From Ruminiclostridium cellobioparum DSM 1351 = ATCC 15832 (lineage in GTDB: Bacteria > Bacillota > Clostridia > Acetivibrionales > DSM-1351), in the NCBI RefSeq assembly GCF_000621505.1, contig NZ_JHYD01000034.1, forward strand, positions 1 through 64,000: DNA of 64,000 nt. Reading direction: 5' to 3'. Of this stretch, positions 8,027 to 17,315 are shown one piece after another. The notes beneath the pieces are model-generated. The model did not search any database, was not told the DNA's origin, and saw only the letters and a program-made list of their open reading frames with translations. The position numbers and the translations under genes are program-made. The first letter of the stretch is position 1. Each line of letters opens with the position of its first letter.

Positions 8027-11000
8027 TTATCTGGAAAGCAGGTTATACAGTACCTGTACAGCCTCTGCCCTTGATGTATCTTTTTTAGGCTTCAATTTAT
8101 TGTCATCTCCCGAAACAATACCTGCCTCAACAAACAGCCTCATTGTATCTTTTGCGTAACCGGATACATCCTTTGAATCGCTGAAGCTGTCAAAGTTTCC
8201 TGTTTTTGCAGCCGGTAATTCACCAAGTATATCCAACACACGATAGAGTATAAGAAGCATATCCTGTCTGCTTATAGCAGCATTCGGCATGAATTTGTTA
8301 TCTCCGGTACCTGAAACCAGACCCAGGCGTTTTGCAGTACCCAGGTAATCAGAATAGTATTTGCTGCCGGCATCTGCAAAGTTGTCGGTTACCGCCCTAT
8401 CAGCCTCAATTCCGTAAGCGTTCATTACCATTATGAGGAAGTCAGCTCTTGTAACTTTATTTTGAGGAGCAAAACTGCCGTCCCCCACACCATTTACTAT
8501 ACCTCTGGCCGACATGAATCCCACCGCCCTGTCAAACCAGTCCCTGGATGTAACATCGTTGAATTCAACCTCATTATAACCTGCGGCATACTGTGAACTG
8601 TCAGCGGTTATAAAATCAACCGTGCCTGTCACAGGATTATATATACTTCTGACAACCTTTGAGTTTCCGTCATTGTCTATTTTGTATATTATGATAGAGT
8701 TATACTTCTCATTGGGTTTTGGAGCATATGGTATACTTATCCGGGCAGTTCCTTCGCCAAGCTCTGATATAACTTTATCACCAGCCTGGACTGAGAAATT
8801 ATAAACCGGCCGGTCACTCACTTTGGTCTTTATTTCTTCCGGCAGCAAAGAATCCTCCGAATTTTTCAGGATAATGCTTACTTTTCCGGATGCAGCAGAA
8901 GCACTGATCGAAGCTATTGCTTTTGCATCTAAAATAACACTTCCGATTCCTGTACTAAGCTTAATAGAAGTTCCAAGGGTTCCGGCTATTTCTTTAAGCG
9001 CATCTGCTGGGAATCCTACCTCGACAGATTTTGTATCTTTTGCAGAGTCGAGTTTTATTTCAACAATAGCTTTCTGTCCGTTGATTTCAGCTTCTCTGGC
9101 TTTTTCTGCAAGACTATGGATAGCAGCTTTTTCTACATTGGCTACGGCTTTTCCCGATTCATTGCCGGCTTTTATTGAAATGGTTAGTATTGTTTTATCA
9201 CCGCTTATAGATGAACCAATTGGATTTACAGTCGTTTCTTTATTTCCCGAACCGGTATTTCCAGTATTACTTCCGGTACTGCCGCTGTTGTTGCTGCCGT
9301 TGTTTCCGGTATTGCCTCCAGGCTGATCGGCAGGAGTTATGGTAATACTTAAAGCTTTACTTTCACTTAATACGGGATTGCTGCTGTCCCGGACCTTTAA
9401 GCTGACACTAAAGGTACCTGCTGCAGTTGGAGTACCTTCTATCACCCCGGCATTTGTAATTTTCAGTCCCGACGGAAGTCCTTCAGCACTCCAGGTGTAT
9501 GGCAATGTTCCGCCTGCTGCGGCTAATGCACTTGAATACGCCGCCCCAACCTTACCATTGGGTAATGATGTTGTATCTATTGACACCGAGCTTCCCAATA
9601 AATCTTTCAGCACAATAGTAACTTCCTTTGTTTCTATCGGAACTGTAACAATACCATTGGCATTGTCCGCTTCTCCGGCAGAAACCCATGAGATATTGTC
9701 TACCATGGCTGGCAGTTGAATACTCCATTGTTCTGCAGTGCCTGCAGCTATTTTGGAATTTTCCCTATTGCAGTTCATGGTAATTTTCAGTTTGCTGCCG
9801 TTTCTTTCAATTGTATAGCCTGCTCTGCCGCCTTGAAGAACCGGATAATTTTCTACTGCCGCAACTATGTTGTTTTCCCTGGTGGCATTTGTTACCCATT
9901 CTTTTGGAACACCACGGCCGATAATTATTTCTGCATTTTTGTTATCATTAAAAATTCTTTCGGCTATAAGTGCATCATACAAGACTTTGGATGCTGTTGC
10001 CTGTCCCCACATGTGCTGGTTGGAACCACCGCCTCCTGCCGCATTATCACGGTTCCAAAGCGGAGTTGAGGGATCCTGGTCGGGATAATTTGTGGGTCCT
10101 ACACCTTCCCACCAGCCAAAGGGCGAGCCCATGGCACTGTTTATCTGAAATTCATAAGCTTTTATTCCCATATCCCTGTAAGCTTCACCACGAAGTGCGG
10201 CAATACCGTATCCTGCATTGTAGGCACTTGAATACCAGCCATGAGGATAACCTCCAAAATTATAAGGTGAAGCTTCCGGCAGGCTTTTACGCCTTTCAAT
10301 GCCGTATGCATAAGTCTGGTCGATCATATCTATATTGGCTCCTGCCCTGGTTTGATCTGCACCATACAGATACCCGTCCCAGGGGAATGATCCGAATAAC
10401 AGCATTGATGCCCAGTTTGCATCTCTGATATCATTACATCTGTTTTTAGTGTTGGGTTCAACTATTGAAGCCGGAATATAGTTTAAGTTATTACTGCTGA
10501 TTGTATTTTCAAGTGTCTCGGTTACTGCTTTTAACAAACTGTCGTATTCGGCATTGGCCCACTGAACTTCTGTTAAATAATAGTCTTTTTTGTTCGGGTC
10601 GGTTTCCTTTAAAGCCAATTCATTACAAATATATTTATACGCTGTAAGCCCCATAAGTGCGGCCTGGTCGTCAACTGTCCACTGGCCGTAGGAATCAATG
10701 GCCAGAGTGCTTTTCATAATTCCGTCATGGTTTGCACCTGTACGGTCGTCATGAATAGAATGAGCCATTTTTTTAATTACTCCTTCAAATTTTCCCTTTA
10801 TGTAATCCAGATCTCCCGTTTTGCTTAGATATACGGAATATGCCCATGGCAATTTCCAGTTTGCATCCCAGTATAAATCGGGATCTACCTTACCGTTTTC
10901 AATGTTTATACCTCCGGTCATGGGAACACTTTCAAGATAATTTTTTGCGTCCTTGAAATCACCGGCTGTAATAAGGGACTGCAATATTCCGATTGTGTCA

Positions 11001-14000
11001 TGTGAAAACAACCTGTCATAGCCATTTTCGCCAACATGCAGGAATGTGTCGTCTTTGATAATAAGAGTATAGATATAACCTGCCTTATATGCGTTTACCA
11101 GACTGTCCCTATTTTTTGCATCCTTGCTGTTGGGCAGCCTTATATCTATTATTCCTGCAAGTCTGGTATCCCAGTAAGTCTTCATGGCAGCATAGTTATT
11201 TTCAAAAATGCTGTTTTTACCTGTATCTGCGACACTCCTTGCGGCTTCAACGATCTTTTGGTCAGTGGGGAATTCTGCCTTAGGAGATACTTCATGTTGA
11301 TTCCCTGTATGTCCTTCATTTTCAAATCTATCTGCTTTAATTGCATATTCTCTTACAACTGTTTCTCCGGCATTAATGACAAATGCAGATTCAGCTGCTT
11401 CATTCAAAGGCAGTAATTCCTTTGAAACAACAGGAAGCAATCGTTTCTCACCTGAATTGTTTGTGGCCGTCATTTTTGCATATGCAACTTCCACAGGGTT
11501 GCCATCAATGATATGCTTATTGGCAAACTCTTCAATTTTATATGTAACATTATCTGTCGTATACTCACTTACATAGCAGGGCAAATATCCGTCCCTGTTG
11601 TACCAATCGATTGAAACACCTTTTTCCTTAAGGCCTGCCACACCGAATCTGATCATCAGGTTTCCCCTGCTGGCAAGCTTAAAGGAGCCATCAATAAACG
11701 CAATGGGAGCATTCATATCACCTTCAAAACCAAAAGAACCGGTTAATCCGCCGTCTGTTTTTGATGAATATTCTCCTGATACCTGAAGCTTTGCAATAGC
11801 GTTCAGAACATCGGCGTAGGCCTGCAGCTTTTCATGATCGGAAGCAATGCCGCTCAATTGTTTTGCATTTGCAAGTGCACCTGTCAATACTGCCACAGAA
11901 GCTTCAGTGTAACCCTTAACCGCCACATTATCAAAACTTGAAACGAAAGCATTAAAATCAGATATGTTTATATTTGTAACCAAATTATCTTTTGCGGCTT
12001 GAAGTTTTCCGGCTTCAGCATCAATTTCCTGCTGAGTGGCATCGAAGTTATCCAGGCAGCTTCTTGCGGATTCCGCAGCACCCGCCAAAGCCAGCCAGGA
12101 TTCCACCGTATAAATTTTTTCATTGTAGTTGCCTGTCTCGGATACCAAAGCCTCCAGTGCGCTTCTATCAACACTTACTTTTTTTATAATTTTCATCAAA
12201 CCTGTTCCAAGCCATGCTTCAGCTACAAAATTTCCTGAAACGGTCTTACCGTAAAATTCATTTTTTGTATAATAATTTTTAGGCATGACTGTCCAGCAAT
12301 ATATACCGTCCTGAAGAGCAGTCTGAGTTACATCAATTGCATATCTTTTATTTGCGCTTATATCATAACCAAGCTTGACTGTGGTTAATCCTCCGCTTAC
12401 AACAGCTTTTTTGCCGACGGTAGTTTGTGCAAGTACAGCTCCGGTGGGCAGCCCATTGCTATCCGCAGCATACAGCTTTACCACCAGATCACTTCCGTCA
12501 TCCGATGCCTTCGTCAATCCAAGCTGAACATATTCCATCCTGAAAGCTTCACCGGCTGTAAAGGTCTGGTATCTGTCCTGTTGATCATTGAGATGACCCA
12601 GGGCATAGCTTAAGCCTCTCTGATCGCTTGTGTAGTCTATCATCACATTGGTGTCCTTTTTTACAAGCTCACTCTGGGCTTGACCAAGTGCTGCTTTTGC
12701 ATTATCAGCCTCTGCCTGTGTGGCGTCAATTTTTTCAAGAATTGCCTTTGCCGCAATTTTTGCATTATTAAATTTGTTCCATGAAGCATCTGTAAAATAG
12801 CTTTTGGTTATTCCGTCAAATTCATCATAAAGAGCTTGTAAAGCTGATTTGTCCGCAATTTCTTTGCTGCTTACTGCTATATTTGACAGTGAGGAGTTGC
12901 CATCACGTGCATTTTTATATTTTTGCACACCCTCAACCCTGAGCTCCTTATTTGCAGGAACAACCACCTGATATTTGAATACCTGGGCAGTACCGCCTGC
13001 CTCCATATGTTTGGCAGCGGCATATTTGCCATCCAGAAAGAAGTTTACATCTGCTTTTGCCTGCCAGATACCCGTACTGAATACCACGGTTGTTTGAGTT
13101 GGCTGTGCTGCTACCGAAAAGTTCCAGCCTACATTTTCATTGCAGGCGCCGGGATTTCTATCCTCCGGTAAAGGCAGGAAAACACCGAAGCCGGTATCAT
13201 TGGCCAAGGATTCATAACCTGTCATTCCATCCGTCCATGATGCAGAAGCATGGTTGGCATCACCATTAACCTCTTTTCCCTCAGGAACAGTATTCACAAG
13301 TGCGCTGAACGAAATTGCGTTTTGAGTATTCTTCCTGATCTGTATAATTCCGTTCGAACCATTTCCTTTCAAATGCAGCCAGTCAATATTTCCAACTGCA
13401 GTCAGATCAATGGCAAACACACCACTCATCTGGCTTTGTGTAATGGACAGTTCATTTGTATTGTACTCAAGGGCACTCTGTGCCTGTACCAAAGCGGTTT
13501 TTGCGCTGTCAATTGCAGACTGCGCTGCAGCCGGATCGTCAAGAACAGCTTTTGCAGCAGTTCTTGCATTATCAAAAACCGTCCATGTCGTATCTGTATA
13601 CGAGCCCTGAACTAAATCCTTAACTTGATTATATAAGCTCTGTAAAGCCGTCTTATCAATAGCCGTTTCACTGCTGACCGCTATACCTGAAAGTGAAAAA
13701 TTACCCCACTGGGATAAAGTCTCCTTTTGTATTCCCTCAACCTTCAATTCTGTATTTGCAGGTACTGTTACCTCATATTTATATACCTGGGCGCTGCCAC
13801 CGGCAGATATGCTTTTGGTATCATACAGCGCACCATCCTTATAAAATTTTACATCTACTTTTGCCTGCCAAAGTCCCAGGCTGAATACTACCGTTGATTC
13901 CTTCGGCTGTGCCGCTGCCGTAAAAGTACAGCCCACGTCATTCCCCCAGACAGCCGGGCCTCTGTTGCTTGCCGGGAAGAAAACACCAAATCCGGTATCC

Positions 14001-14977
14001 TTGCTGCCGGTTTCATAGCCTGCCATACCGTCATACCAGCTATAGGACATACGGTCTGCGTCACCATTGTTTTCTTTGCCCTCAGAGCCGGTATTTGATA
14101 ATGTACCAAAAGAAATTGTACCTGGAGAAGCTGCTTTCCTGATATGTACGATATTACCGGAACCGTCTCCCTTCAAATGCAGCCAGTCAACATTTCCGGC
14201 AGATGAAAGATCAATTTCGGCTTCACCGCTCACCTGGTTTTGCAAAATATTAAGTTCTTCGGTACTTCCCGCACCGGCAGTACCCACAGCTATGTTTGAT
14301 ATTGAAGAATTGCCGTCCTGCCACAAGATATCTGTTTGAATGCCTTCAACCCTCAGTTCCCTGTTTGCAGGTACCGTCACCTGATATTTAAAGGTTTGTG
14401 CGCTGCCACCGGCAGATATGCTTTTCACATCGGCCGGCATACCATCCATGTAGAAGTTTACATCCACATTTGCCTGCCAAAGCCCTACAGTGAATATTAC
14501 CGATGTTCGGACAGGCTGCGGTGACACGGAAAAATTCCAACCGACGTTATCGCTGCAAGTGCCGGCACCCCTATTGCCTGCCGGTGGTAATAAAACAGCA
14601 AACCCGGTATCATCGAAACCTGATTCATAGCCTGCCATACCATCGGTCCAGGTGCTGGCTACACGGTCTGGATCGCCATTACTAACCTTGCCTTCCGGGA
14701 CTGAATTTGGGAGTATATCAAAGGATATGGCACCCGGAGTAGTTGCTTTACCAACCTGTATAACACCTCCTGAGCCGTTGCCCTTAAAATGCACCCAATC
14801 AATATCTCCAGCCTGTGTCAGATCAAGATCATACTGACCGCTCACCTGGCTTTGATCAATAATAAGGGTTGCATCACTGCCGGCAGCATATGTCATTCCG
14901 CCCTGAAGTACAGCTGAAAGTAGCATGCAAACACATAATGCTGCCGAAACCATTTTTAAAACAGTTCTCTTTAACAT
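8027..14977 (-). CDS. giant SLH-anchored multidomain protein, putative glycosidase
   Basis: A 2316-residue secreted wall protein. A signal peptide ending at ...TYAA (1-32) is followed by three copies of an unrecognised module of about 195 residues (38-234, 241-437, 510-705) marked by DWxHxKGxGSG, SWxDGMxGYE, DTGF and GLWQAxVDVxFYxDG. Three helical FIVAR-like segments (about 440-505, 708-772, 935-1002) and a beta-sandwich (780-930) come next. Residues about 1255-1700 look like an (alpha/alpha) six-hairpin catalytic domain, with candidate acids in WTVDDQ (1434-1439) and WWEGVGP (1622-1628). An Ig-like He_PIG domain (1800-1882), a Gly/Asn/Ser linker, a 200-residue beta-rich domain and three SLH repeats (2140-2316) end it. 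Catalytic function is inferred; I could not name a GH family. Confidence 0.85.
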   Translation of the reverse strand: MLKRTVLKMVSAALCVCMLLSAVLQGGMTYAAGSDATLIIDQSQVSGQYDLDLTQAGDIDWVHFKGNGSGGVIQVGKATTPGAISFDILPNSVPEGKVSNGDPDRVASTWTDGMAGYESGFDDTGFAVLLPPAGNRGAGTCSDNVGWNFSVSPQPVRTSVIFTVGLWQANVDVNFYMDGMPADVKSISAGGSAQTFKYQVTVPANRELRVEGIQTDILWQDGNSSISNIAVGTAGAGSTEELNILQNQVSGEAEIDLSSAGNVDWLHLKGDGSGNIVHIRKAASPGTISFGTLSNTGSEGKENNGDADRMSYSWYDGMAGYETGSKDTGFGVFFPASNRGPAVWGNDVGCTFTAAAQPKESTVVFSLGLWQAKVDVKFYKDGALYDTKSISAGGSAQVYKYEVTVPANTELKVEGIQKETLSQWGNFSLSGIAVSSETAIDKTALQSLYNQVKDLVQGSYTDTTWTVFDNARTAAKAVLDDPAAAQSAIDSAKTALVQAQSALEYNTNELSITQSQMSGVFAIDLTAVGNIDWLHLKGNGSNGIIQIRKNTQNAISFSALVNTVPEGKEVNGDANHASASWTDGMTGYESLANDTGFGVFLPLPEDRNPGACNENVGWNFSVAAQPTQTTVVFSTGIWQAKADVNFFLDGKYAAAKHMEAGGTAQVFKYQVVVPANKELRVEGVQKYKNARDGNSSLSNIAVSSKEIADKSALQALYDEFDGITKSYFTDASWNKFNNAKIAAKAILEKIDATQAEADNAKAALGQAQSELVKKDTNVMIDYTSDQRGLSYALGHLNDQQDRYQTFTAGEAFRMEYVQLGLTKASDDGSDLVVKLYAADSNGLPTGAVLAQTTVGKKAVVSGGLTTVKLGYDISANKRYAIDVTQTALQDGIYCWTVMPKNYYTKNEFYGKTVSGNFVAEAWLGTGLMKIIKKVSVDRSALEALVSETGNYNEKIYTVESWLALAGAAESARSCLDNFDATQQEIDAEAGKLQAAKDNLVTNINISDFNAFVSSFDNVAVKGYTEASVAVLTGALANAKQLSGIASDHEKLQAYADVLNAIAKLQVSGEYSSKTDGGLTGSFGFEGDMNAPIAFIDGSFKLASRGNLMIRFGVAGLKEKGVSIDWYNRDGYLPCYVSEYTTDNVTYKIEEFANKHIIDGNPVEVAYAKMTATNNSGEKRLLPVVSKELLPLNEAAESAFVINAGETVVREYAIKADRFENEGHTGNQHEVSPKAEFPTDQKIVEAARSVADTGKNSIFENNYAAMKTYWDTRLAGIIDIRLPNSKDAKNRDSLVNAYKAGYIYTLIIKDDTFLHVGENGYDRLFSHDTIGILQSLITAGDFKDAKNYLESVPMTGGINIENGKVDPDLYWDANWKLPWAYSVYLSKTGDLDYIKGKFEGVIKKMAHSIHDDRTGANHDGIMKSTLAIDSYGQWTVDDQAALMGLTAYKYICNELALKETDPNKKDYYLTEVQWANAEYDSLLKAVTETLENTISSNNLNYIPASIVEPNTKNRCNDIRDANWASMLLFGSFPWDGYLYGADQTRAGANIDMIDQTYAYGIERRKSLPEASPYNFGGYPHGWYSSAYNAGYGIAALRGEAYRDMGIKAYEFQINSAMGSPFGWWEGVGPTNYPDQDPSTPLWNRDNAAGGGGSNQHMWGQATASKVLYDALIAERIFNDNKNAEIIIGRGVPKEWVTNATRENNIVAAVENYPVLQGGRAGYTIERNGSKLKITMNCNRENSKIAAGTAEQWSIQLPAMVDNISWVSAGEADNANGIVTVPIETKEVTIVLKDLLGSSVSIDTTSLPNGKVGAAYSSALAAAGGTLPYTWSAEGLPSGLKITNAGVIEGTPTAAGTFSVSLKVRDSSNPVLSESKALSITITPADQPGGNTGNNGSNNSGSTGSNTGNTGSGNKETTVNPIGSSISGDKTILTISIKAGNESGKAVANVEKAAIHSLAEKAREAEINGQKAIVEIKLDSAKDTKSVEVGFPADALKEIAGTLGTSIKLSTGIGSVILDAKAIASISASAASGKVSIILKNSEDSLLPEEIKTKVSDRPVYNFSVQAGDKVISELGEGTARISIPYAPKPNEKYNSIIIYKIDNDGNSKVVRSIYNPVTGTVDFITADSSQYAAGYNEVEFNDVTSRDWFDRAVGFMSARGIVNGVGDGSFAPQNKVTRADFLIMVMNAYGIEADRAVTDNFADAGSKYYSDYLGTAKRLGLVSGTGDNKFMPNAAISRQDMLLILYRVLDILGELPAAKTGNFDSFSDSKDVSGYAKDTMRLFVEAGIVSGDDNKLKPKKDTSRAEAVQVLYNLLSR
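12863..14866 (-). repeat. three internal copies of an unrecognised ~195-residue module
   Basis: The encoded copies lie at about 14866-14276, 14257-13667 and 13450-12863. They are clearly related at DNA as well as protein level (for example the repeated stretch encoding VPAN-ELRVEGIQ). Copies 1 and 2 are adjacent, and a FIVAR-like helical segment separates 2 from 3. The lengths, beta-rich composition and position before a catalytic-like domain suggest a carbohydrate-binding module. Confidence 0.8.
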
Positions 14978-15033
14978 TTTTTCCCTCCGTTAAACTTTTT
15001 TAAATACCTTATTTTTATAAAATGCTACATTTA

Positions 15034-15062
15034 AGTATATTGTCTATCTTGTATATAGTTAA
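15034..15062 (-). promoter_or_regulatory. promoter of the giant SLH gene
   Basis: On the minus strand, TTAACT (15057-15062) and TATACT (15034-15039) are 17 bases apart, the same architecture and the same -35 hexamer as the GH65-operon promoter. The start codon is 57 bases downstream and preceded by GGAGGG. Confidence 0.55.
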
Positions 15063-15072
15063 TGAAAATTAA

Positions 15073-15091
15073 GTACATGTTTTTGTGATAT
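15073..15091 (-). promoter_or_regulatory. putative activator site ATATYACAAAAACAWGTAC, copy 2
   Basis: On the minus strand this reads ATATCACAAAAACATGTAC, 17 of 19 bases identical to 7831-7849 and also 10 bases from the -35 box. Matching sequence and geometry support a shared regulator for the giant SLH gene and the GH65 operon. Confidence 0.5.
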
Positions 15092-15231
15092 TTTGCTATA
15101 TTCAGTCTTTAGATCAGCCCAATAAATTCAACTTGTATTATCTTGAGAATTCTTTAGTTTTTTTTACTACTTATGAATTTTTAAAGGAATTTGTTGGGTT
15201 ATGTTGAACTGGCATAGTTATGTTACATAAT

Positions 15232-15320
15232 TTTAATTTAACCTGTTGTACTAATTGAAATTTTGTATTGCTTTACAGATAAATTTAATTAGGATCAACT
15301 GGTACGTAAGTACAACTTCA
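15232..15320. repeat. solo half of the TTAA-ended inverted-repeat element
   Basis: This 89-base stretch begins TTTAATTTAACC and ends GTACAACTTCA. It matches the reverse complement of the right half of the element at 61691-62043 and also that of 33011-33245, sharing GTTGTRCTARTTGAAATT, GCTTTRCAGATARATTT and CAACTTCA. No second arm follows. It lies in the divergent region between the giant SLH gene and the kinase, upstream of both. Confidence 0.75.
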
Positions 15321-15345
15321 TTGTAATATCTTTACTATTGTATGA
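15321..15345. repeat. 25-bp direct repeat, copy 2
   Basis: Identical to 7902-7926 over 25 bases and followed in both places by C/T and a run of T. It abuts the half element at 15232-15320. The divergent region 14978-15479 otherwise holds the promoter and activator motif of the giant gene and, near 15428, a small ACAATA/TATTGT palindrome upstream of the kinase. Confidence 0.5.
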
Positions 15346-15479
15346 CTTTTTTTACTAACTTTTTCTTTATTAAAGGATTATAAAGTATTTTGTTGAATTA
15401 TGTAGAATTATATGGTCGTTATATTATACAATAATGTATTGTGTAATTCACATGCTGATAAGGAGTTGGAAAATTTCTA

Positions 15480-17315
15480 ATGAGTAAGCTCAAGAGACTG
15501 TTTAAGCCCCGACGTAAATTTCAAATATTGCGATACATTCAAAGAGCACCCATAAGGCACAAGATCACATTGGCCATAGTTCTTCTACTTCTGCTCCCCA
15601 TGTCCATTGTCGGTTTTTATTTTTATTGGAACATGGCAGCAGTACTGACTAAAAATGCCAATGACAATCTGAGCCAGCTTATACGGCAGGCAAATGAAAA
15701 TATAGAAAATTCCTTTAAGATAATCGACACAACCTCACTTCATTTTCTCTCCAATAAAAATATAAGAGCCTGGACTTCAGGCGATACGTCTTTTGATGGA
15801 GATTTCTACAGCCTTTTCATCAATAAGAGTCTTATTGAAGAAGACCTCAGGTACAGCCTGATGTTTAACAATGCCTGGGATATGAACCTTATCTCCACAG
15901 CCTACGTGTTTTTGAATGAGGACACCTATTGCTCCATATTCAAATCCACACCCAATATCGACCTGATAAACAACAATAATATTAATGTTTTTAAGAAAAT
16001 CAGCGGGAGTAAAATCAGGGGCAAGACAATACTTCCGCCTTCTTTAACAGATAGAACCATCTATTTTACCCGCATTGTCACCAACATTAATAATCCTAAA
16101 CAAAGGCTGGTTATGATTTTCGGAATCGAGGAAAATGAACTCTATAAAAAATATGCGGAGCTTCTGTCATTTGAAGGTTCAATGGTATATATCACCGACG
16201 ACCGGGGCGCAATCTACTCCAGCTCGGACAGGAACCTGCTTGGAGGCACCGTTGCTTCCTCCATTCTCAATCTTAACAATGACACCGACGTTTCCGAGGT
16301 CACATTGGGAAATACCACCTATCTGGTTGCCCATAGGAAAATAGGTGACACCGGCCTTAATTTTATCGCAGGAATTCCCAGGAACCAGGTTCTGGCAAAG
16401 CTGTCGGACAGTATGAGAAACTACATAGCAATTACCTTTGTAATCATATTTGTATCCGTACTCGCAGGAATTCTGGTTTCACTCAGGTTCACGCGATTTA
16501 TAAGGGACCTGCTTTCTGTCATAAATAAAGTCAAGGTAGGGAATTATGAAACTAAAATGCCGGCTTACAAAGACCGTGAACTTAAACTGCTCAGCAATAC
16601 CTTCAATAATATGACCGATGAAATAAAGTACCTTATTAATCAGGTATATGAAAAGCAGCTGCTTTTAAAGGAGACAGAATTCAAGTTCCTTCAGTCCCAG
16701 ATGAATCCGCATTTCCTTTTTAATACGCTCATTACTATAGGATACAAAGCCAGACTGTCAAAGGATGAGACCATATATAAAATGGTGACCTCCCTTACCG
16801 AACTGCTCCAGGCAGGCATCTATACAAACAGCCGGGCCAAGGTTCACATAAGACAGGAGCTGGAATTCATTGAGTTTTACCTTTACCTGCAGAAGATGAG
16901 ATTTGAAGACAAATTGGAGTATATCATCCATGTTTCCGACGAGAGCATTTTAGACCTTTTGATCCCCAAGCTGAGTATTGAGCCGCTTGTAGAAAATGCG
17001 GTAGTCCACGGACTGGAGGAAAAGATGGGAAAGGGCACCGTTGAACTGAACATTTACATGGAAAATGAATCGGTATATATTGATGTCACCGATGACGGTG
17101 CAGGTTTCGAAAGTTCAAATATCAACCTTGACAACTGTGAAACTATCAGCATGCGCAAGAAGGGGCACAACAGCATCGGCCTTATCAATACTCACAAAAG
17201 GATCAGACTGATATATGGAGAGCCTTATGGTATCCGAATTGAAAGCCGGATCAACAAAGGCTCAAAGGTAACTGTACATATTCCCGCAGACAGGAGTGAA
17301 ATAATAAATGTATAA
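15480..17315 (+). CDS. YesM-type sensor histidine kinase
   Basis: A 611-residue membrane kinase. The first transmembrane helix is at about 28-50, an extracellular dCache-like sensor follows, and a second helix lies at about 318-340 with a HAMP-like segment after it. The His_kinase (LytS/YesM) motif QMNPHFLFNT places the phosphorylated His at residue 411. The ATPase domain shows SIEPLVENAVVHG (N box), DDGAGF and SIGLINTHKRI. It overlaps its regulator gene by 8 bases. It reads divergently from the giant SLH gene, so it probably senses an oligosaccharide made outside by that enzyme; the ligand itself is unknown. AAGGAG precedes the start by 13 bases. Confidence 0.93.
   Translation: MSKLKRLFKPRRKFQILRYIQRAPIRHKITLAIVLLLLLPMSIVGFYFYWNMAAVLTKNANDNLSQLIRQANENIENSFKIIDTTSLHFLSNKNIRAWTSGDTSFDGDFYSLFINKSLIEEDLRYSLMFNNAWDMNLISTAYVFLNEDTYCSIFKSTPNIDLINNNNINVFKKISGSKIRGKTILPPSLTDRTIYFTRIVTNINNPKQRLVMIFGIEENELYKKYAELLSFEGSMVYITDDRGAIYSSSDRNLLGGTVASSILNLNNDTDVSEVTLGNTTYLVAHRKIGDTGLNFIAGIPRNQVLAKLSDSMRNYIAITFVIIFVSVLAGILVSLRFTRFIRDLLSVINKVKVGNYETKMPAYKDRELKLLSNTFNNMTDEIKYLINQVYEKQLLLKETEFKFLQSQMNPHFLFNTLITIGYKARLSKDETIYKMVTSLTELLQAGIYTNSRAKVHIRQELEFIEFYLYLQKMRFEDKLEYIIHVSDESILDLLIPKLSIEPLVENAVVHGLEEKMGKGTVELNIYMENESVYIDVTDDGAGFESSNINLDNCETISMRKKGHNSIGLINTHKRIRLIYGEPYGIRIESRINKGSKVTVHIPADRSEIINV

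Noticed and set aside
8823-9326. 167-codon plus-strand frame opposite the giant SLH gene
   Set aside because: It is the complement of a clearly coding strand with a repetitive Ala/Gly/Ser composition, without start signals; a shadow.
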